A stretch of 64,000 nt of DNA, taken from Methylibium rhizosphaerae (GTDB taxonomy: Bacteria; Pseudomonadota; Gammaproteobacteria; Burkholderiales; Burkholderiaceae_C). The DNA lies in NCBI RefSeq assembly GCF_006386545.1, contig NZ_SWAR01000015.1, forward strand, positions 1 to 64,000. The letters run 5' to 3'. The position numbers and the translations under genes were made by a program. Positions 59,575 through 64,000 of the stretch are shown here, piece after piece; position 1 is the first letter of the stretch; every line of letters begins with the position of its first letter. The notes beneath the pieces were generated by a model, which was given only the letters and a program-made list of their open reading frames with translations, did not search any database and had not been told where the DNA came from.

Positions 59575-60888
59575 ATGAAAACCGATTGCCGGCGCTGGTG
59601 CCGGTCGACGATGTATGCCCTGGTGGCGCTGGGTGGCGGCCTGCATGCCGCAGCGCAGGCGCAGCCCGCCGGCCTGCATTGGGAGGGCGTACGCATCGAG
59701 GCGGCCGGTTCCTCCCGCGTGTACGGCGCCGCGCTCAACAACCTGGGCCAGGTGGTCGGCGACGTCTACTACGGCTCGGGCAGTGCGCAGCCCTTCGTCT
59801 GGCAGAACGGCCAGATGCAGATGCTGCAGCCGTTCGGCAGCGGCTACGCCAGCGCCACCGGCATCAACGACCGCGGGCAGGTGGTGGGCTGGTACATCCC
59901 GGTGGGCTCCGAGGTCAACCCTGATGTCATCAACAACCAGGGGTTCCGCTACGACGGCAGCAGCGGCGGCTACACGCAGGTAGGTCCGGTCGGGGCCCGC
60001 TATGTCACGCCGGCGCGCATCAACGAACGCGGCGACATCCTCGGCTACACATCCAACCCCTCGCTCGACCCCAACGCCGGCGGCCGCGGCCTGGGCTTCG
60101 TGCAGCGCCCGGACGGCCAGGTGTCGCTCATCCGCCACGGCGACGTGGGCATCGTGCCCCTGGACATGAACCAGCACGGCGTGTCGGTGGGCTACCACGA
60201 GGGCAACGTCGGAGAGGGCTACGTGTTCGGCGCGAACGGGACCTTCACCACCATCGGCGGGCCCTACAGCCGGGCCAATGCCATCAACGATGCCGGCCAG
60301 ATCGTGGGCCAGACCGACGCGCAGGACGGCAACTTCGGCCAGCGAGCCTGGGTCTACAACGAGGGCTCGGGCCTCACCAACCTGGGCACGCTCGGCGGCG
60401 GCAGCTCGTGGGCGCTGGACATCAACAACGCAGGCCAGATCGTCGGCGCCTCCACCGTGGGTGCGACGGGCGGCTCGCATGCCTTCCTGTGGGACAACGG
60501 AACGATGACCGACCTGGGCACGCTGGGCGGCGAAAGCAGCGAGGCCTTCGCCATCAATGCCCGCGGCCATGTGCTCGGCCGCTCGCAGGTGGCCGGCGGC
60601 GACTGGCACCTGTTCTTCTATGCCGACGGCCGCATGAGCGACCTCACCGCCTGGCTGGGCGAAAGCTTCAACGACCTGATGGAGGTCCACACGCACGTGG
60701 CGTTTCTCAACGACATGGGCCAGGTGCTCGCGCTCGGCTCGCTGGACACCAACAACATGACGCTGGTGTCCACGCTCATCACGCCGGTGCCCGAGCCCGA
60801 GGCCTATGCGCTGCTGCTAGCGGGCCTGCTTGCCCTTGTGGCCTTGCGCAGGCGAGGGCCGGTCGTCGCCGCCCCGGCCGCCGCCTGA
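59575..60888 (+). CDS. PEP-CTERM protein with HAF repeats (second copy)
   Basis: A 437-residue secreted protein with a signal peptide (ending AAAQAQ), HAF-type blades ([44 protein letters not shown]) and a C-terminal VPEPEAYALLLAGLLALVALRRR exosortase tag. Same architecture as the protein at 13978-15270, including the SFNDL segment before the tag. GAGAGAACC precedes the start. The last 72 bp, coding the sorting helix, overlap the 3' end of the convergent proQ gene. Confidence 0.9.
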   Translation: MKTDCRRWCRSTMYALVALGGGLHAAAQAQPAGLHWEGVRIEAAGSSRVYGAALNNLGQVVGDVYYGSGSAQPFVWQNGQMQMLQPFGSGYASATGINDRGQVVGWYIPVGSEVNPDVINNQGFRYDGSSGGYTQVGPVGARYVTPARINERGDILGYTSNPSLDPNAGGRGLGFVQRPDGQVSLIRHGDVGIVPLDMNQHGVSVGYHEGNVGEGYVFGANGTFTTIGGPYSRANAINDAGQIVGQTDAQDGNFGQRAWVYNEGSGLTNLGTLGGGSSWALDINNAGQIVGASTVGATGGSHAFLWDNGTMTDLGTLGGESSEAFAINARGHVLGRSQVAGGDWHLFFYADGRMSDLTAWLGESFNDLMEVHTHVAFLNDMGQVLALGSLDTNNMTLVSTLITPVPEPEAYALLLAGLLALVALRRRGPVVAAPAAA

Positions 60889-61569
60889 CGACGACGGCTT
60901 GTCCTGGCCGGGCCGCCGGTCGGCGCGCCGCTCCTGCGGAGGGCTGCCGGGCCGGCTGCGCGGGCCGCGCCGATCGTCGAAGGCGCGGCGTGGCTCCATC
61001 GGCGGGCGTTCCTGCGCTTCGCGGCGTGCCAGCTCGAGCAGGCCGTCGAGTTCTTCGGGGGCCACGCCCTTGAGCGCGCAGAAGTTGGCCGGCGTGAGGG
61101 TGGTGCGCTCGAAGTCGCGCAGCAGCGCGGCGCGGTTGCGGCGCTGCTCCTCTTCGAGCTGATCGCGCGCCTGGCGGTTGGCGCGGCGGCGCGCCAGTTC
61201 GTCGGCGGCCACCTTGCGGTGCTCCTCGGTGATCTCGCCGGCCGGGTTGCCGTCGAGGTCGAAGCGGTGCCGTGCCTTGGTCAGCGCCACCAGGTAGCTG
61301 GTGCCGCCGGTGTATCGGCGCAGGAAGGCCGACAGCGCCTGCTTGGTGAAGACGCCCGGTGCGCGCTCCTGGATGTCGGCCTGGATGCGCAGCTTCAAGG
61401 GCTTGGCGCCGCCGCCGAAGAGGGCAGGGAAGGTCTGCTTGAGCAGTGCGGCCGCGTCCGCCGGCGCTTCGCGCTGTTGCGAGGCAGGTGCGGCAGCTGC
61501 GAGCGGCTCTTGTTGTTCGTCTTGCTGCACCTGCGGTTGCGGTTGCGGCTCGTTGGGAGAAGTGGACAT
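60817..61569 (-). CDS. ProQ/FinO domain RNA-binding protein
   Basis: A 250-residue RNA chaperone-like protein. A Gln/Glu/Ala-rich N-terminal tail precedes the FinO/ProQ fold (about 42-155: LLKQTFPALFGGGAKPLKLRIQADI, FTKQALSAFLRRYTGGTSYL). A charged helical segment RRRANRQARDQLEEEQRR and a basic Arg/Gly tail ending GHKGKQAR follow. The start at 61569 (MSTSPNEP) fits; the long upstream frame is antisense to dbpA. It is divergent from dbpA with 102 bp between. Confidence 0.9.
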   Translation of the reverse strand: MSTSPNEPQPQPQVQQDEQQEPLAAAAPASQQREAPADAAALLKQTFPALFGGGAKPLKLRIQADIQERAPGVFTKQALSAFLRRYTGGTSYLVALTKARHRFDLDGNPAGEITEEHRKVAADELARRRANRQARDQLEEEQRRNRAALLRDFERTTLTPANFCALKGVAPEELDGLLELARREAQERPPMEPRRAFDDRRGPRSRPGSPPQERRADRRPGQDKPSSSGGGRGGDDRPSPAQGHKGKQAR

Positions 61570-61671
61570 GGACGGCGGACCGGGGAAAAAAGAGCCCGTA
61601 TTGTCTGCGCGTCGCGGCCTTTGCTCCAGTGGCCGGAAATCACGCCAGGGGCGAAGCCCGACAATCGGCGC

Positions 61672-63102
61672 ATGACCGCATCCTCCGACGGCGCTTCCTT
61701 CACCGGCCCCGCCTTTTCGACCCTCCCCCTCGCAGACCATGTGCTGGCCAACCTGCAGCGCCTGGGCTACGAGCAGATGACTCCCATCCAGGCGGCGAGC
61801 CTGCCGCTGGCGCTGGCCGGCAAGGACCTGATCGCGCAGGCCAAGACCGGCAGCGGCAAGACGGCGGCCTTCGCGCTGCCGCTGCTGGCCAACCTCAACC
61901 CGCGGCGCTTCGCGGTGCAGGCCCTGGTGCTGTGCCCCACGAGGGAGCTCGCCGAGCAGGTGTCGCAGGAGGTCCGGCGCCTCGCGAAGGCCGAAGACAA
62001 CATCAAGGTGCTGACGCTGTGCGGCGGTGCGACCATGCGTCCGCAGCTGGCGAGCCTCGAGCACGGCGCGCATGTGGTGGTGGGCACGCCCGGCCGCGTG
62101 CTCGACCATCTCGAGCGCGGGTCGCTGGCGCTGGACGCGCTCAACACGCTGGTGCTCGACGAAGCCGACCGCATGCTGGACATGGGCTTTGCCGACGACA
62201 TCGCGGCCATCGCCCGGCACTGCCCGCCCACCACGCAGCGGCAGACCCTGCTGTTCTCGGCCACCTACCCGGACGACGTTGCCCGGCTCGCCGCCCGCTA
62301 CCTGCGCGACCCGCAGGAGGTGAAGCTTGCCGAGCGCCACGACGCCAGCCGGATCCGCGAGCGCTTCTACGAAGTGAAGGAGAGCGAGCGGTTGCATGCG
62401 GTGGGCCTGCTGCTCAACCACTTCAGGCCCGAGAGCACCCTGGCTTTCTGCAACACCAAGCAGCAGTGCCGCGACCTGGTGGCCGTGCTGCAGGCCGAGG
62501 GCATCGTCGCGCTCGAGCTGCACGGCGACCTCGACCAGCGCGAGCGCGACCAGGTGCTGGTGCAGTTCGCCAACCGCAGCTGCAGCGTGCTGGTGGCCAC
62601 CGACGTGGCCGCGCGCGGGCTCGACATCGCGCGCCTCGAAGCCGTCATCAACGTCGACATCACGCCCGAGGTCCAGGTGCACACCCATCGGGTGGGCCGC
62701 ACCGGCCGTGCCGGCGAGTCGGGCCTGGTGTTCAGCCTCGCCAGCATGGAAGAGATGGGCCGGGTGGGCCGCATCGAGGAGATGCAGGGCCGCGAAAGCG
62801 TGTGGCATCCGCTGGCCGAGCTGACCGCGGCCGCGGCACAGGACGACGCCTCTCCGGGGCCGCTGCGGCCGCCCATGGTCACGCTGCAGATCCTGGGCGG
62901 ACGCAAGGAAAAGATCCGCAAGGGCGACGTGCTGGGCGCGCTCACCAAGGACCTCGGCTTCGACGCCGCCTGCATCGGCAGGATCGACGTCAACGACTTC
63001 TCCACCTACGTGGCGGTGCGGCGCGACGTGGCCGATGCCGCCCTGCGCGGGTTGAATGGCGGCAAGGTGAAGGGCCGCTCCGTGAAGGTGAGGCGCCTGT
63101 GA
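61672..63102 (+). CDS. dbpA: ATP-dependent RNA helicase DbpA
   Basis: A 476-residue DEAD-box helicase. Q motif YEQMTPIQAAS, motif I AKTGSGKT, PTRELAEQV, VGTPGR, DEAD, SAT, VATDVAARGLD and HRVGRTGRAG are all present. The C-terminal domain (about 400-476, VTLQILGGRKEKIRKGDVLGAL and FSTYVAVRRDVADAALRGL) is the DbpA RNA-binding RRM-like module that targets 23S rRNA helix 92 in ribosome assembly. The stop overlaps the next helicase gene as GTGA. Confidence 0.95.
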   Translation: MTASSDGASFTGPAFSTLPLADHVLANLQRLGYEQMTPIQAASLPLALAGKDLIAQAKTGSGKTAAFALPLLANLNPRRFAVQALVLCPTRELAEQVSQEVRRLAKAEDNIKVLTLCGGATMRPQLASLEHGAHVVVGTPGRVLDHLERGSLALDALNTLVLDEADRMLDMGFADDIAAIARHCPPTTQRQTLLFSATYPDDVARLAARYLRDPQEVKLAERHDASRIRERFYEVKESERLHAVGLLLNHFRPESTLAFCNTKQQCRDLVAVLQAEGIVALELHGDLDQRERDQVLVQFANRSCSVLVATDVAARGLDIARLEAVINVDITPEVQVHTHRVGRTGRAGESGLVFSLASMEEMGRVGRIEEMQGRESVWHPLAELTAAAAQDDASPGPLRPPMVTLQILGGRKEKIRKGDVLGALTKDLGFDAACIGRIDVNDFSTYVAVRRDVADAALRGLNGGKVKGRSVKVRRL

Positions 63103-64000
63103 CGTCGGTTCCCGAGAACTCGCCGTTCGCCGCACTCGGCCTGTCGGCGGCGCTCGTTGGGGCCGCCGTCGAGCGTGGTTATGGCGAGCCCACGCCCATC
63201 CAGGCGGCCGCCATTCCGCTCGCCTTGCAAGGGCGCGACGTGATCGGCTGCGCCCGCACCGGTTCCGGCAAGACGGCCGCCTTCGCGCTGCCCCTGCTGC
63301 ATCGGCTCGACACCCGGCGACCCGCGTGGCGGCGCACCTATGCCCTCGTGCTCGTGCCGACCCGCGAGCTCGCCATGCAGGTGGGCGAGACGATCCAGGC
63401 CTTGTCCCGGCGCATGGCCCATCCGGTGAAAGTGGCCGTCCTCCATGGCGGCGTCTCGATCAACCCGCAGATGCTCGGGCTGCGCGGCGGCGCCGAGGTG
63501 GTGGTGGCCACGCCGGGTCGGCTGCTCGATCTCGTCGACCGCCATGCGGTCAAGCTCGACGACGTCAACCTGCTCGTGCTCGATGAGGCCGACCGGCTGC
63601 TCGACGAGGGTTTCGCCGACGAACTCTCACGGCTCACGGCGCTGCTGCCGGCGCGCCGGCAAGGGCTGTTCTTTTCGGCCACCTTCGCGCCGGCGGTGCA
63701 GGCGCTGGCCGATGCGTTGCTGCGCGATCCGGTGCGCGTGGATGCGCCCGCAGCGCCCGACGCCGGGCCGGCCGCCATCGAGCAGCATGCGGTGGAGGTG
63801 GACCCGGCGCAGCGCACGCCGCTGCTGCGGCATCTCATCGAGCAGGGCCGGTGGTCGCGTGTGCTCGTGTTCGTGGCCACGCGCTATGCCAGCGATCATG
63901 TGGCCGACAAGCTGCGCCGCACCGGCATCGCGGCTGCCGCCTTCCACGGCGACCTCAGCCAGGGCGCTCGCAACCGCGTGCTGGCCGACCTGCGCAGCGG
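63099..64000 (+). CDS. DEAD-box RNA helicase, RhlE-like, 3' end outside window
   Basis: The first 300 residues of a second DEAD-box helicase, open to the window edge. GTG start overlapping the dbpA stop. Motifs seen: YGEPTPIQAAAIPLAL, ARTGSGKTAAF, LVPTRELAMQV, VVATPGRLLD, DEAD(R), FFSATFAP and the beginning of the second RecA domain (RVLVFVATRYASDHVA). It is not a DbpA duplicate, as the core differs throughout. The C-terminal part needed to place it in RhlE, SrmB or another subgroup is not visible. Confidence 0.9.
   Translation, partial: MTSVPENSPFAALGLSAALVGAAVERGYGEPTPIQAAAIPLALQGRDVIGCARTGSGKTAAFALPLLHRLDTRRPAWRRTYALVLVPTRELAMQVGETIQALSRRMAHPVKVAVLHGGVSINPQMLGLRGGAEVVVATPGRLLDLVDRHAVKLDDVNLLVLDEADRLLDEGFADELSRLTALLPARRQGLFFSATFAPAVQALADALLRDPVRVDAPAAPDAGPAAIEQHAVEVDPAQRTPLLRHLIEQGRWSRVLVFVATRYASDHVADKLRRTGIAAAAFHGDLSQGARNRVLADLRS

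Noticed and set aside
61570-63135. N-terminal extension of the ProQ frame to about 770 codons
   Set aside because: The extension is antisense to dbpA. The FinO/ProQ fold and a sensible start lie at 61569.
1-64000. Mobile elements, prophage, CRISPR arrays, toxin-antitoxin or restriction systems
   Set aside because: I looked for transposases, integrases, regularly spaced repeats, and nuclease or methylase motifs on both strands and found none. The tRNA-Ser half copy is the only possible trace of an integrated element.

Overview
The window is about 70% GC, with dense operons, many ATGA/GTGA gene overlaps and no insertion sequence, phage or CRISPR array that I could find. A DUF4148 protein, two PEP-CTERM proteins, TRAP transporters and the gene content point to a Burkholderiales betaproteobacterium, probably of the Rubrivivax/Leptothrix (Sphaerotilaceae) type. 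This is inferred from gene families and base composition, not from a search.

Layout. 1-2.0 kb: end of a TRAP permease, then the two halves of a QuiC-type 3-dehydroshikimate dehydratase as separate genes. 2.3-6.6 kb: a small unknown ORF, an AraC regulator divergent from an SDR, a DTW-domain tRNA modification gene with tag, and a YciI protein with a TetR regulator and tandem operators. 6.6-14.0 kb: xylose locus (ROK regulator, divergent xylFHGBA). 14.0-21.1 kb: a PEP-CTERM HAF-repeat protein, then two lipoproteins (GH128-like glucanase; discoidin plus di-heme oxidoreductase), a response regulator lacking canonical receiver residues, and a TonB_C-like lipoprotein. 21.2-25.7 kb: PmrAB/QseBC-like system divergent from eptA and a PAP2 phosphatase, with four hexamers at 11-bp period between them. 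25.7-31.0 kb: FAD oxidase, DUF4148 protein, an orphan C-terminal half of a molybdenum hydroxylase, and a divergent two-component system. 31.1-35.0 kb: lipoprotein, Spy/CpxP-like protein, and a CpxAR-like pair with a 26-codon ORF wedged between regulator and kinase. 35.0-35.13 kb: a LexA-like promoter firing into a strong terminator. 35.1-40.5 kb: modABCE operon and a divergent TonB receptor with a Fur-like box. 40.5-45 kb: small secreted proteins, tRNA-Ser(TGA) and a 5'-half duplicate, apaH, a CNNM/CorC protein and SapC. 45-54.5 kb: aromatic catabolism (IclR regulator, MBL protein, flavoprotein hydroxylase, small DUF2783 protein, hmgA, fahA) followed by a TRAP transporter. 54.5-64 kb: antiporter, PPi-type phosphofructokinase, isocitrate dehydrogenase, an unknown protein, a second PEP-CTERM HAF protein, ProQ, and two tandem DEAD-box helicases, the last cut by the window end.

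How the parts fit. The xylose genes form a complete uptake and isomerisation route. The homogentisate genes form a near-complete route to fumarate and acetoacetate, lacking only maleylacetoacetate isomerase here. The mod operon would supply molybdenum to enzymes such as the relatives of the orphan domain at 27.6 kb. The 19.6-35 kb stretch is rich in envelope sensing, with four response regulators and three kinases. The most unusual features are the LexA-like mini-transcript, the 26-codon ORF between regulator and kinase, the discoidin/di-heme/GH128 lipoprotein pair, the orphan molybdoenzyme half, and the interrupted tRNA-Ser half.
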